Part shown: positions 25,801-40,800 of the stretch, piece by piece | How the letters are laid out: each line of letters opens with the position of its first letter | Numbering within the stretch: the stretch's first letter is position 1 | Source of the DNA: Gordionus sp. m RMFG-2023 | Lineage: Eukaryota; Nematomorpha; Gordioida; Chordodea; Parachordodidae | Reading direction: 5' to 3' | Assembly (NCBI RefSeq): GCF_954871325.1 | Contig: NC_088776.1 | Location: forward strand, 39,542,508 to 39,606,507 | Length of the DNA: 64,000 bases | Program-made: the position numbers and the translations under genes | The notes under the pieces: generated by a model | What the model was told of the DNA's origin: nothing | Databases searched by the model: none | Seen by the model: the letters and a program-made list of their open reading frames with translations, nothing else

Positions 25801-28800
25801 GTCAGATGAATCGTGATCAATCCAGCATGGAATGACCCTAATAAAAAATTCAAATATCAATAAACTATTATTTTTGGTATTAGTCAATATTGGGGATCGA
25901 CCGCTAGGGTGCTATTATCGATTACATTGTGTGACAAGAAAAATGGGAGAAGAAAATAAAAACAAGTTTTGGTGCAGAATTTGACGCTGAGTTCGAATTC
26001 GGTTTCCAAATTTTCCCTACACGTCAAGTTTTAAAAATATTACCGTATAAAGACAACTTTTCGAAATCTCAAAAATGGTAAAATTTAGATCTTTATACGG
26101 ATATATTTTAAAAAGTATCGAATAAAAATCCCTGAAAATTGGTGATAGTGTTAAACTTATATTTCTTTATAAATTTATTAATTTTTATAATTTTTTATAT
26201 TGGTTTTTGAGAAAAATGGTAAAGAATTTCGTTTTGGGGTTCTTAAGTTTCAATTTAAATTACTATCAAAATTATTAACTTTAGAAGATAAATTTTATAT
26301 AATTTTGCTTCAAATATGCTCAAGATTATATATTAATTCTAATTATGTTTCAAAAGTACTCTATGCCATGAAAATTCAACCAAAATCTATAAATTAAAAA
26401 AGTCGGTACAGATATTTTCGAACTTTTTAATTTGTACACTTTTATTGAATTTTCTCTGCATAAAGCATTTTCAAAGCAAAATTAAGGTAATATTTATCTT
26501 TAGTTTTATTTAATAATATTTTATGCATTTATAATCAATTTATACCAAAATCAAATATCTGTACCCACTTTTTTAATTTGTACTCTTTTTGAATTGAGCA
26601 TTTTTGAAGCAAAATTCATTTAAAATGCAATATTGGTAATTTTTTCATATTTTTTAGATGTATTTAAGAATATTTGTTTTTAAAATCAATTTATATCAAC
26701 CCGTAGTATGGGCAATAAATAATAATGCCAAATAACGAGTAGGAAGAAAGGAGAAGAATTATTTTTTTTCGATTAATTTTTCATAAAGCGAAGAGAACGA
26801 AAGCCACAATAAATAAATATATTAAATGTAAGCTATATTAAAAAAAGATTTTATAAATAAAGGTAAATTTAAAAAATATAGGTTGTTTAAAAATTGAGTA
26901 AGGATTTTATAAAAAAAAATGTATAATAATAATAAGGAAGGTTTGCTGCAAAAATTAATATTTTTTTAGTTGTTGGGATCATTAGAACCGGAGTTATAAA
27001 CCTTCAAAAAGTGCTAAAATGACCTTTTTGGCCACTTTAACCTAAAATAAATAAAAAACCTGACGTGCTAGAAAAAAACTGACAGCGGATTTAGAATATG
27101 CTTAAAAAACTGTCTTAAAACATGTTTATTTTATTTTCTCCCAAAAAATCAAGTCGAAATTTGTCACACATTGTTATTAGATAAAAAGGTAATATAGGAT
27201 CATCTCTAGTTATGGAATCATTAACATTATTCAAAAGTGTAATATAAATGCACCTCTGGTTATGGGACTGTTAACTTATTTTTAGATTATTTTTTTACTT
27301 TAATGAGATAAATGTAATAAAACAATTTTTTGAAAGACTAAATACTTTATTATAATATCCATATGTGACAGCGTTGGGGTGCAATCCTAATCTCCGCATC
27401 TCTTTCAACACTCTTACAGCTATCAGGGACTCGTTGTAAATACCGCATAATTGTAACAATATACGATAGCATAACTTTTTGTAATTGAGGAGAAATATAT
27501 TAAAGAAAAACATATAAAAAATAATATATAATTTCGCGTGTAAACAAATACTTTTTAAATGTTCAATAATTCAAAAAATATAAATATTTGTAGAAATTTT
27601 AACTTAACAAAATTTAATAGTATATATCTATCCCAAAGGCATACTTAAAATTTATAGTAGTCTCCTAATTTATTTTTAAAAAAGTCCAATATATTTTCTA
27701 ACTATATATATATATATATAAATAAAACATCAAATATATTTTATTCCAAAAATCGTTCTTACTTCGTTAGGAAACTTTATTCCAGTTTTGGGAATTTGAG
27801 TCAAAATTTCCAAAGCGCAGTATAGAGCCTTGCGTTTATTCTGACAAAATTTAACGTAGGCCGGTAGATACAAGAACCATATGGAAAAACAGGAATTTAA
27901 CAAGAACCTGCAAATTGAAAAGTTATACGTTTATAATTTATGACACAAAAAATTATCTATAATGTATTTTTGTCTTGTATTTCGTTACATGACTATTATT
28001 ATTAGGTTCTATACAAAGACTGCATATTTTGGCCCAGTATAAAATTTTAAAATTTGGTCATTCTAAATAATTTTGGCTGCTATTTATAAATGATTTCAGG
28101 TGGAAATGGAAACTATGCGAAGCCAAGGAATGATAATATAATCCATTATCAACTGGATAATTGATATAATTTCTATTAAAGTAATGCAAACCCGGGTTTG
28201 TGAATTTTTTATTATATTAAAACCTTGCCCAGTATTTTTTTAAATAATAGCATTTCGCGGCTCCTCCCAATGGAGGTCCAGAATGGTCAGATGAAAAAAA
28301 TTTTAAAAGTGCTAGATTTTATCATTATAAATTTTAATTATATTCCTCATATTTAAAAAAAAAATTCGTGGTATGTGATAGATTTTTGAAATTTTTTAAA
28401 AATGGGGTATAAATTGGGGACTTTGGTCAGTGGGGATATTTTATTTTTCTTGAGAAAAATGGAGGAGTCTACCATAATGAGGGAGCAATGGCAATCCTAT
28501 GCAGGTCTCCAGTTCTACGTCTATTGATATTTTTGGTGAAAATGGAGATAATACCAAAATCGCATAATTGTAAATTACCTCCATCCCTACTAAAAAAAAC
28601 AAAATGTAACTAAAATATAGTTCATTCTACTTGAAGCAATAATGAGATTGTAAAAGTATTTTTTAAAATAACCTTTCCCCTACAAAATTGGTGAAATTAG
28701 ATTTAGAACTCCATAATAATCATATTGACTCGTGGGCACATTTCCTTCTTCTATTATTTTAAACATTTTGTTCAATTTATTTATTTTTTTGCCAAATCTC

Positions 28801-31800
28801 TTTCTACCCCTTTTTAATGTCTATCTTTTATCATTTACGAAGTGCAAAAAAAATATTTAAAATTTTTAATTTAACATGCTTAAATTAAATTTACCTTGTG
28901 CTTTTCTTACTCTAATGGATAACAAATATTTAAAAACTAGTATATATTAATATATTTACCTAGCTTTAAAAACGGGGTTGTCAAAATTGATTTGCGCTAT
29001 CTGAATATAATATTTGTAAATAGATAAGAATTTTCATATCCGAATTTGTGAAACAAATAATATAATCGTTTTAGATGTCTTACTCAGAATTCATAGTTAA
29101 TGCGAAGCAAAAAGCGAAACAAATTTGCGGCAAAATATTCTAACCTAATTTTAAAGTTCAATATCTTCAAAAAAAATTTTTATTGCTTTCTCTTAAAAAA
29201 TCGCGTGAAAAACGTAAAACGTTTTGTTTTAAAAAATTAGCTGCAATCAGGTTAAGGTTCATTCATAAACTCGATAACTATGAATGCGTTATGGTATTTA
29301 CTATATTTTGTATTTTCCACCTAGTCGTTAGCCTTAGCGCTAACTGTAAATTCAGAGTTTAGACATTAAGTGTATTGCCTTGATAAAATTTTTTGAAATT
29401 TATAGCATTTATTGAGCATCTTTTTGTCGAAAAATGTAAAATTCTTAAAATATAAATTTTAAACAAATTTAGCAATGAATAATTTATTTATAGGCAATAC
29501 GCGTATTTACTAATTTAAATTATGCTTGTAACATGTATATTTAACATTCACAGTATAAAACCCGTAACCCGCTTACAATGTTTCCTCGTTTTTAATTTCC
29601 GGCTCCTTAAGAAAAGTATTTAGCGGGTTATTTATTAATGTTATTTATAAAATTTACTTTTTTTCCAGACTTAATCTCTTGTTTCGTCCGAGTTATTAGA
29701 GGGCTGCCTTTGCAAGGTGAAGATGTACAAGAATTCTCGTTGAATCCTTGGTTTGGTACAATTTTGTAACAAATATTTGTTAAAATATACGTGCAATAAT
29801 AGAATACAACCGGTTAATTCTTATGCAAGCTCATCATATCTAATTTAACTTATATTGTTAAAAAAAATTTAGAATTTCAAACGAATAAAATGATAAAACA
29901 TACTTAATTTAGAAAAATGATATACAATCATGGACTAATCATATTTAATCAAACTAGTGAAGCTTAAATATCTTTTAATATATAATAAAAATTTGATTAA
30001 TACGTCCGTAATGAAATCTTTTAATGAGATCAATTTTTCAGTTTTAATATTAGCTATGGTATTTCTGTTTATATAATATATATTCTTACACTTTTTTAAA
30101 AAAAATCTAATTAATTAATTTCCTGATGTAACGAATATATTTATAAAAGTAACTTCTTATAAAAAATAAATAAAATAAAGTTTAAGGTATAAAGAAATAA
30201 ATAGTTAAATCATAAATTAGAGTTGAATGATTTATATCTTTTTTTAAATAAAAATTATATTTAAATAATCGTTTTGCTTAAATTTCAAATATAGTTTAAA
30301 TTTAAGAAAATATAAAGAACTTTTATAATAATTACAATCTGTTCATTATTGTTTTAATCATAAAATTTTCAAACTATTATTCGAAGACCAATTGCTACTT
30401 AAAGGTGTTGTAGATTGCAAGGATGGGTGTTTAGGAGGTATCGCCACGTTACTACCAAATTCATCGATAGGGCTCTCAGGCGGTTCTCTAGCGCCATCTT
30501 GTTTAATTAAATTTGAGGTACTTGTTTCAGAATCAATAAGATCGGGTAAGTAGAATAATGTGGGGTCTAGCTCGGGAAATTTGGTATATCTATTTTTTAA
30601 TGAGTTAATAGAAAGAAAGAGCTTTAAGAATATTTTTCCCATTAAAAGTGTATTTTTCTGAGAATTATAATTTATGAATGCCTTTAAGATATAACCAGAA
30701 ATTGGCAATTCCTTCTAAAGCTCGATTGACAAAAATAATAATATAATAAATTTCACAAAGTATCGCATTACTTATAAATCATCCCTTGAGGCAAACCGAT
30801 GGTGTCCGGAGGAGGTATATACACGGTGTAATCGCTTAAAAAATAATTGCAAATATTCATTATATAAGAAACGACAATATTAACTAACCATCATTATGTA
30901 GTATAAGGGTAATTTTTTAAAGGCAAAAACTAAAAAGCCTACTATAAAAAAAATGGTTAGCCTGGCAAAATAAAAAGGCACTAGTATAGAAGTGATGACT
31001 TTGTTATGTGGACTTTAATCGCTTTTACTGCATTTTAAATTGTAATAAGTGAGAATTTTATAAAAAATTTTATCTTTTAAACAATATCTGTATTTGTAAA
31101 TCATAGTTATATTTTATTTAAAATAATTTTCAATCATTAAATTGTTTTATTATAATTCATTAATATACCTATTTAAGGTTTCGTCATTCATATCCCGCAA
31201 AAAACTTTGATCGTCTTTATCGGCAGATGGATCAACCTTTAAAAAGAAATAAAAATATATATGTTTTACTATTCGGGTTTAAGTTAATAGCTTAACATTG
31301 AATAAACCATAATTATTTTAAAACTTGTCCAGAGCTCGAACATAATCATGTTTTGTGTATAAATTGTTTTAGTGCCCAAAAGAATGTGGGTTTTACATTA
31401 TAGTTTAGGAAGATTAAGCATTTTAAGGGCTTGGACAATTAAGATTCTCAACTATTTAATTGCCAATACAGGGTCATACAATGACCAATCGATCAGAAAA
31501 CATGATTTTCGGTGGGTAAAATTTTGTACACAAACTAAAATCCATGGAATTTTTAACCTGAACTTAGCTTGCTTATCGTTTGAAAAAAATTTTGTTTAAC
31601 CCAACCACACAATGTTTAAAAATCATTTTATTGGTTGTTTTGAATTTCATTTCAATGATTTATTTTAAACTTATAAAATATACAATATAATAAAATAATT
31701 TTTAATAAATAAAAGTCAGTTCCATTTATTTCGCCCGAAAACTACTTAAAATTCACCCACCCATTGTTTTAAAAACATCTTTCCCGCCCTCTCACCCGTC

Positions 31801-34800
31801 CAATGTTCAAAAAAATTTAACTCTCCTGCCAGTTGTATGGGCGGGCTTGAGCTAGAAGTTTGAACCCCCCCGTGGCAAACCTCTAGTACACACAGGGCTC
31901 TGCATTTGACCGGTCAAATAGGATTTGGTCAATTGACCGGTCAAATATGGTCAAATTTAAATAAACGATTTTTTATGATATATTAACTTTATTTTATATA
32001 TAATAGAAAAAATTATTTTTATAATATTAAATTATATTTTTCTAAATTTTATATTTAATGTTTCGCTCTCCATGGCAGTCTTGTTCTAATTTATATTCAA
32101 TATTATCATTTTCTATTATATTTTAAATCAATCTTAGGTTATGATATACTTTTACCAATTTTCTGGTTGTCGAGATCTTCAATAGATTTTTTTCTTCTAT
32201 GAATATTACCCCAAACATACCAATTTCTTTCTGAAAAAGAAGTATAACTAGGAATTGTTAGTAGGATATTAATTAGATACTTCTCTTAATGTTCAAGATG
32301 AGCAAAGCCCATTCCAACAACTTGAGCCCGAAATCGAATTGTATTTAATGAATGTTACTGCTTCCACATTTTTAAATATACCGCCGTTTTTACTTCTGAA
32401 ATTTATTATATCACTTAAAATATTTTAATTATCATCTGTCTAATTCTTATATTATATGTTCATCAAATTCCCTACTAGTAAGATGCTCCCCTTATATTGG
32501 GGAGCCAATAAATAATCACCACTGTGAGCACATGTATTTGGATTGTTTTTCCAAATGTATCTTTAATTTTTTTTTCTTCAGGTGGAGAAATTATAAAATC
32601 ATGGCATGATTGAATTTTGTGTTTTCTAAATTAAGCATCTCGATTTTTACGTAAGCCAAGGTACATTTATCCCTTTGTACTTACAACAATAAGACAACTA
32701 AATGTTAATAAATAGTTTTAAATTTTAAATTTTTCATCCAAAATATTTCTTCATTTAATATATTATTGGTAATTTCTTTCGGACAAATATCCAACTACGT
32801 CAACAGCTGCTTGAGTTTTCTTACATATTTGTATTTGCTTCTTACATTTTATTGACAATGCCTATCTGCTTGTATAATTGTACATAATGTAATATAAATT
32901 GCCAATTAGTAATTTTCAACCATACTCTAGAAAATTTATCATATTTATTTATATATTGAGATCCAATCAAAATAATAATGAAAAATGTTGAGATGGCCTG
33001 ATTAATTTTTTATATATATTTCTTTTTCGTTATTAACTCAATACTAACCTATTAAATTGATTTTTCGTTTATGTAAATTATTAAATTGATTTTTCGTTTA
33101 TATAAATTGATTTTTACAAGCTATTAAGCATGAAAATATATTACATTTTCAGTAAAAAAATAATTTTTAAATAAAATTAAAATTTCTTATATGATTGTAA
33201 TTTGAATTGATGAATAAAATCTCCTAAATTTGTTATACCTATTACAAGTAAACATTATGGACAATTGCATACTAACTTAGAAAACTTCAAAAAAAATTCT
33301 CTTATTTTAATAAGAAAATCATATATTATAATATAAAATTAAATCTATTCCTTGATACAAATATATTTTAAATAATTGTAACCTTTATTATATGGATAAA
33401 CATGCTTATAATACATATTAGTTAACTAAATCAATCTATGTATTCATTCAATTACAAATTTATGTAAAAATACTGAATATTAAATAATGATTTCAAATAT
33501 CAAAATAAAGAATCTACCATTTATTTATTAAAAATATTTTATTTTTTTAATGAGGCGGTCCATTTAATTATTCTAAAGTTTTATCTCAATAAATATAAGA
33601 GCTAGGTTGCAAATGTAAACACTGTTTAGTTATGTGCATCATCTTTTGATAACAATATTTCCCAAATGGAAACCAGCGTCTACTTAAGCGGGGGGGAAGG
33701 GGGGGGGCTAGTAGGTGGTAGGACAAATTTATTGAGGGGTTATCTATTAAATTTTTAGATGAAATAGGACAAAATATATTGCTGTAAAAATTAATACTTT
33801 TATTATAGACCTATTTTAATACAATGATATTGCTGATCATCGACCAAATCTATCATCTACAAACAATCATAGACATTATTTACCAAATAAAACTTTCTGC
33901 TATCCTTTTAAATGTAATTTAAAAGGGTTAAACATTCTCAGCCAACTTCATGCTAAATGCATTCATTGTAAAGTCATGCATCCCGCTGATGGAAACCTAT
34001 AAACAACAATTCACTTGGCAGTGATGTGGTTAGCTCTACGACTGGCAACAATGCCAATATTTTTACTACTTTTCAATACCAATACAATTCAATATAAAAT
34101 CAAACATTGCATTGTTTTTAAATGTATACCATGCCAATACTAATCGCTAATTCAATTTAATAATAGAGATATATTGGTTTAAAAGTTATACCAACATTAC
34201 CAATATTATTTAATAATAAATTAATACAATATAATATCTTATATTTTTAGAATTATTTACTAAATTTTTGGCTTGTAGATAAGAGCTAAAAATAAAACCT
34301 TAGATATCTGAATCGAAATATTTTTGTCTTGAATCTTCCCAAAAATGTATTGGTGCAATTATTAGTTCAATAATTGTTAATACAAAAGATTAACCAATAT
34401 ATAAGTTTAGCTGTGATAGGAATATTTTTGTATCTATTGAAATATATTCATATTAGTTATTTATATCGGATATCGTATTTGAAGACAAACAAACAAAAAA
34501 TCAAAACTTAAATAATGCTGACTCTGAAAAATTTTCTAATGAACAAGGAAAACATTAAGCTTACACCCTTTTTGAAAATGATGATGTTTATTCTAAACTA
34601 AACACAATCAAGAGTTTTAATAATAATAAATAATAATTTAAATTTTTCTCTAAATTGTTTGGATAATAGTTAAAACCAATACCAATATAATATAAAGAAA
34701 ATCTTGTTTAAACAATAGTTTGAATTAAATACCAAGTATTTTGTTGGTATTGTAAGCCAGCACTCTAATCATTTGTAGTGTGCTAAAAGTCAATTTAGTG

Positions 34801-37800
34801 ATTTCACGTGCTTTAAAATTATATATTTTGCTCAAATATAAAATATTTTAAGGTTTAAATTAAATTTAGGCCATCTTTAAAATATAGTCAAATAATCCGG
34901 ATAAAAATGGTTTCCACAGTGGGTATTTATATAAAAATTAAGGTAAAATCACATGCAAATATTTATTTTTGTGTATATTAACACCCTGCCCGGATCTGTC
35001 TAAGTCCGCCGTACCTGATGATTTGTAGATTTGGATATACATCAAGCGGGACCTATATATATTTCCAATGCAGTACTCTAGTGAATTATATCAGAGGCCT
35101 GCAGACCTGGTCCGGGTACAGGGGCCGGGCCATATATATTTTTAATATACCCAGGCTAGGCCGGGTATATTTTAAAACCGAATATTTTAAATAGCCATTA
35201 TTAGCTATAAAAATTAAAAATAAATGAAATACTTTTAAAAAACCAGGGCCGTGCAAATGGAACCTCTGCAGGTCTCTGATGTATATATTAAGTATTTTTT
35301 ACCCTTTCAGATATCTCATCGAAAAAGGTTAAATGGCTGTCCTTAGTAGTGACGAACGATCTATCCTGGATAAATTGACAAAACATTTGGGTCTCAGTCA
35401 CGCCAGTGAAGAAAGGAAGACAAGATCGGTCTCTAGACCTCAAGAAACCTAAATATAGAAAAATATATTTATAATGTAAAATATCTTTAAAAAATCTATT
35501 TGGAGATGGAAATCCGAAAATAATAATAGGAAGCAAATAATTATTCCAAAGGAGTACAAATATCTTATAATAATTGAGTTTTATGGTCATCTTTAAGGCA
35601 TTTTTTTTAAAGTGGTAACTTATAGAATGAAAATATAATATATAAAGTTAATAGTAAACTGCTCACATTGGTACCCAAACTGAAATAATCGTATTCAATC
35701 ATATACCTCCAAAATCGAATAGGTGTTTGACTTCGTAACCAGCTTGATTGGGAGTTTTGGTTAAGGGCATTAAATATCTCTGGTAACCCTTGAGTAGGCA
35801 GGCCATAAACCTTAGAAACGTATCCTGAATTGACCTTTCGATCACTTCCTTTAATTTAGAAACGGAAAATTGTTATTGTTATTCGATAGATATTATACAT
35901 ATATTTTGCAATTTAAAATAATATCATAGATATTTGATTAATATAAGATAAATATTTGTGGATAGACAATTTTCCACTCCAACTGCTTTTGATTTTTAGG
36001 TTGTCTAAATGGCAAAAGCTATTAAGAAACAAAGAAATATATAAGGCCCCCAGTCTTGATAGCATGAGTTTTGAACATTTAAAAGCCGCACCTATCTTCA
36101 ATAAAATCTGTACTACTGGCGTCATTCCTGTCGATTTGAATCTATCACTTTATTCAATTTTCCAAAAATTTATCCACCTTCTTTCAGAGATTATAGTTGC
36201 CCTTACATCTATCGCTTCTTAAAAAATCATGGTTTTCTTAGCCCCAAATTTTCATCAACTTCCCACCTATTTCCAAAATATATTAGTTTCTACCGCCGGT
36301 AAGAATATTCTGGAGCATATGATTACCCTTATCACTATAATTCAGTAATACGTCTAATACAAACTCCTGTTCTTTTGGCAATATTAAAGATATGAAAGCG
36401 GAATTGACCCAAATATAATCAAGATCCTTAGTAATCATAACAATAATCATTCTTCCAAATTTCATAAACAATCTACAATATCATCTCTTTAGAATTAAAA
36501 CGGGTGTAAAACAAAGGTGTGTTCTCTCGCCGATATTATTTAATATAGAAATCAACAAAATTATAAGTGAAACACTTACGCTCTCTAATTTATTAAACAT
36601 GGTCCCGAATGACAAATTATTTTATGTACAGAAGAAAATAATATCTTATGCTGATGACTTATTGTTAATCATAAGAACCACGGATGAAACATTACTTTGA
36701 TTAGTATCCTAGAAGTATTCAGCTCAAAATTGGAACTACAAATTAATCCCGACAAAAAGGTAATTAAGTGGCCCCTTCGATGTCTACCACAAACGATATT
36801 TTTATAAATTTTCAAATTACAAAATATGCCTCGACGGTAAAATATTTGGGTGTTTCGCTCAATATAAAGGTAGCATTAAAGGCGAAATCGATATCGAATA
36901 AAAATGTCAGCGTAGAGATATATCCGTATCCCAACTATGTATATTCAACTCTATAGTAGTACCATCCCTGTTATATGGGGTGAAACCATGGGACTTAATT
37001 ATTACGGAAACGAAGAAACTTTAAAGATTTCATAAGAGATGCCCTAGATCCATAAACGGTTTCATATATCTTAAATCATTTAAAGCAAAAGATAAATTGT
37101 GAAAACTATCCAACATTACATCCCGGTTCACGTTACACTTAAAGAGAAGGATACATTATTGCCCATACTAGAATGATTTATAGATGTATTTATTTAAAGA
37201 AAAAAAATACATAGTAGTTATAAACCCCCCTGAGGTATTTTAAAACCACGAAAAATATTGGCGATTTAATCATTAATATAAAACTATTAAATAAATTTAA
37301 AAAACTTTTACAAATTTTTAGTGAAATAATTGCTCATATTATATTGAAAGGAATGAAGTAATTTTGTTTGTAATTAATGAACAAGACGTGGAGGGTTCGA
37401 CGAATAAGTACCAAGTCAGGTATGGGGTGAATTGATGACGATAGTTATTATGGAGTATCTGGGACGAGGTGATCCATTTCGTTATGGATTTAATGATATA
37501 AAAACAGACACTAAGTCTAAATAAAAAATTGAAGAAAACTGGGCATTAATTAAGTTAACTACCTCTTCGATGAATGCACTGAACAACAAAAATAAAATAC
37601 TTTAAGTTACCGTTAAGTAAAAATAATCGTTAGGAAGAAATCCATGGTGAGGTTCGCTCCCTTGCGATATATTAAAGTAAAAGGAAAATCCTTAAATGAT
37701 AATAATAATTATAAAGAAGGGAACGAAAATTACAATAAGAAATTATTATTTGCGAGAATAAGTTAGTAAATTTAAAGGGTAGACTCCCCTAGTTATTTTA

Positions 37801-40800
37801 TTCCGGTAAGATAGAAAGAGCCAAATTATAAGAAAAATCATTAAAAAATTCATCATTTATTATTGGAAGTAAAATACCAATAAAATAGAAAGTGATTTTT
37901 TTTTTTGGGGGGGGGGGGGGGGGGGTGACTTATTACTTATATTAAAAGATTATTGATAACTTGTAATTTGACGCGTTTAAAGTCATCGTCAATCAAAGAA
38001 TTTCGGCGGGACTTGATAAATCGAGTGGAAATAATTTCGGGGTTTACCTCGAGGTATTCCATGATTTTGAAGTGGGCGTGTCTCATTATTTTGCAAGATT
38101 TCTTTTTTTAAAATTATGATTAATATTAATATTTGTCTAATGACTAATGAGGGAGCTGGATGTATTTTCCCTTCATATATTTTATTGCAGAGCTCAGACC
38201 GGCTCTTTTAAGGTCTCTGCGTGGGTATTTTTCTAAAAAATAATTTGAGTTTTACATTATTTTTTATGCCCTTTTTCTGAAAAATTTCAATTATACTCAT
38301 TATTTTAAAAAAATAAATAAACTAAAAAAATAAATAAACTATATTTCTTTTTATAAGTCTCCAAAAAAGATTATGGCAAGCCTCCCAAGAGTTATTAAAT
38401 CTTTAGTAAAATTCTAGTTACGTCGAAGGGTATAATGAATCCATTTTTGGGAAAGTTGATAAGAGGTAACTCAATCTTTATAATAAAAAATACTAAAAAA
38501 TATTATTACTGGAAAAGGGGTCAGAGAAGTAATTAGTATACTCGAACCTGCAAAATGAGTCATTAACTGTACAAGGAAAAGTATAAATATTCTTTTATTT
38601 CGATTTTATATTTATTATAAATAACTAGTAGATACCCCGTCAAATATGACGGGGAATGAAAATTTTCTTCTTACTTTTATGCATGTTACTTGTTATTTGA
38701 AAATAATATCCAATTTTTATTCTTCTTACCCCCTCATCCATTCAGGCCAAGTTTAATCCATTAAAACTAAGTGCTATGGTTTGAGTAAAAATAAATTTAA
38801 AGCATTTACTTGATAAAACCAATATTATTTGTTAAATATTACTGATTACTTATACCTAATATTTAATATTAAAAAAAATTAAAGCCATATTAATTATGAA
38901 AAATTCTTCCAAGCCCAATGAAAGATCATAATAATTTTGGCAGTTAAGAACTGAAATAAAATATTTAAATAATCATAATGAATTTAAAAATACAATCAAA
39001 ATTCAGATTTTCATGGGCCTTGGTTTTTTGTTCAGGTCAAGCCCAGGCCTGTAAAAAAATTTGTTTTAGGCCAATGTCTGACCTATAATTAATAATAAAA
39101 AAATTCTCAAGCATCCAAGCTCATAATAATTTTGAAAAATTTTTCCCAAGCCCAGCCCAATATAATTTCTAAAAATATTTTCCAAGGCCAGCCCAACCCA
39201 TAATAATTTTATAAAAAAAAATTTTCAAACCTGGCCAACCGATAGTAATTTAAATTTTTTTCCCAAGCCTGGAGATAGGTAAATCTCTTAAAAACCATAT
39301 CTATTTTTTAGTCTATTTTACCCCAGCTCACCCCAACCAAGGCCAACCCATTAAGACTAAAAGTGAATACTATTTTTTTGAATAAAAATATATTTAAATT
39401 AGATTTTACCTGAGGGCCATATAAATATTCTGTGTTAAATATTACACCTATGCCTAATATTAAAAAAATTCCCAAGCCAGGTCCTCGCACTTGGTTTTCT
39501 CAAACCCGTAAAAGACCATAATAATTTTGATAGTTGAGGACTGAAATAAAATATATAAAAAGTCACAATGCATTTAAAATGGTTTTTTGAACAGGCCTGG
39601 CTATGTCTGCAAAAAAAATTTCAGACCAATCTATAACCCATATTAAAATTCAAGACCAATCTATAACCCATAATTAAAATTCAAAAATCTTAAAGCACCT
39701 CTATTTTAAATTTTATTCAATATGATTTTTATCACATTTTTAAATTTTGATATTTCTAATACATGCTCACAGTAAACATTGCACCAATTTTACCTCTTTT
39801 ACTCTTAAATTTTAAGATATATAAAATTTATTAATAAAGTATATTTAATACCATACACACAAACTAAATAATTACCCTTCAACATCTATATAATTAATAT
39901 TTTAAATGGTGCATGCGTGAAACTTTAATATATATAATTAATATTTTGAATTTATTTATATTCAATTAGTGCATGCGGTAAAGCATATGCTTTTGAAACG
40001 GGAGGCTCGAGTTCGATTCTCGTAGAGAACAAAAAATTAACATTACACTATATCAGTCTCCTTAAATTTAAAATACATTAGGGAGATACGAAAACGATCT
40101 TACATGATTATGGAGATTATATATATTAGATAAAACTTTTGCCAATTTAATTTCTATTTATAAAGAATTTCATAATAGTTATACTTACTTTCGGTAAATT
40201 TTTGGAATTGATGATAATTTTTTTGTGTTCAGGGCTATATAACATAAATATATAATAATTTCTTTATGTAAAAAATATAAAATAATATAATACTTTCTTT
40301 TTCCTTCCTTTTCTTTTTTTTTCTTTCTTTATTTTCTTATTTCTTTCTTAGTACATTTATCTTATAAAATGTAATTGGATTATTAAATAACATAATTCCT
40401 TTTAAATTTCCAATATATGGCTAGTAAGTAATTAAATTTTATTAGTTAATGTGAAGCGAGGTCAAACATGATTAGTGTGTTAGTATCCAAATCTACGGTA
40501 ACGGCATCCATAGGAGAATGTTGAAACATTTCGAAATATCTAGAGTCAACTCCTATATCATTGTGAGGAAGAAGAAATAATATATTTTGTCGTACTAAAT
40601 AAACATTTGTATAATTCCAAGGCCATATAATATTCCTTTATAAGTTGTTAGCAACTGAAATATGTGCTATAAATAAATTATTTAAATAAAAAGCAAAGCT
40701 TCAATAATAGGGGGGGGGGGGCACGAATAACTAAAGTTGTTAAAATGACGGTCAACTTTTAGAGCTAATATATTCACATTATTAATAACTATTCTCTAAT

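Noticed and set aside
26200-26397. Plus-strand frame of 65 codons
   Set aside because: Low complexity, within a DENND4 intron, no recognisable motif.
31372-31599. Plus-strand frame of 75 codons
   Set aside because: No recognisable domain; lies in a DENND4 intron and shows no repeat or splice structure that would support it.
38189-38223. Small inverted repeat GCAGAGCTCAGACC / GGTCTCTGC as a MITE
   Set aside because: Too short and without target duplication; may be a scrap of the 35,092-35,278 type, but unsupported.
39308-39490. Minus-strand frame of 60 codons
   Set aside because: Falls entirely within the 590-bp tandem repeat; the frame is a by-product of the repeat.
39960-40031. Functional tRNA gene
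   Set aside because: Acceptor and anticodon stems do not pair well.
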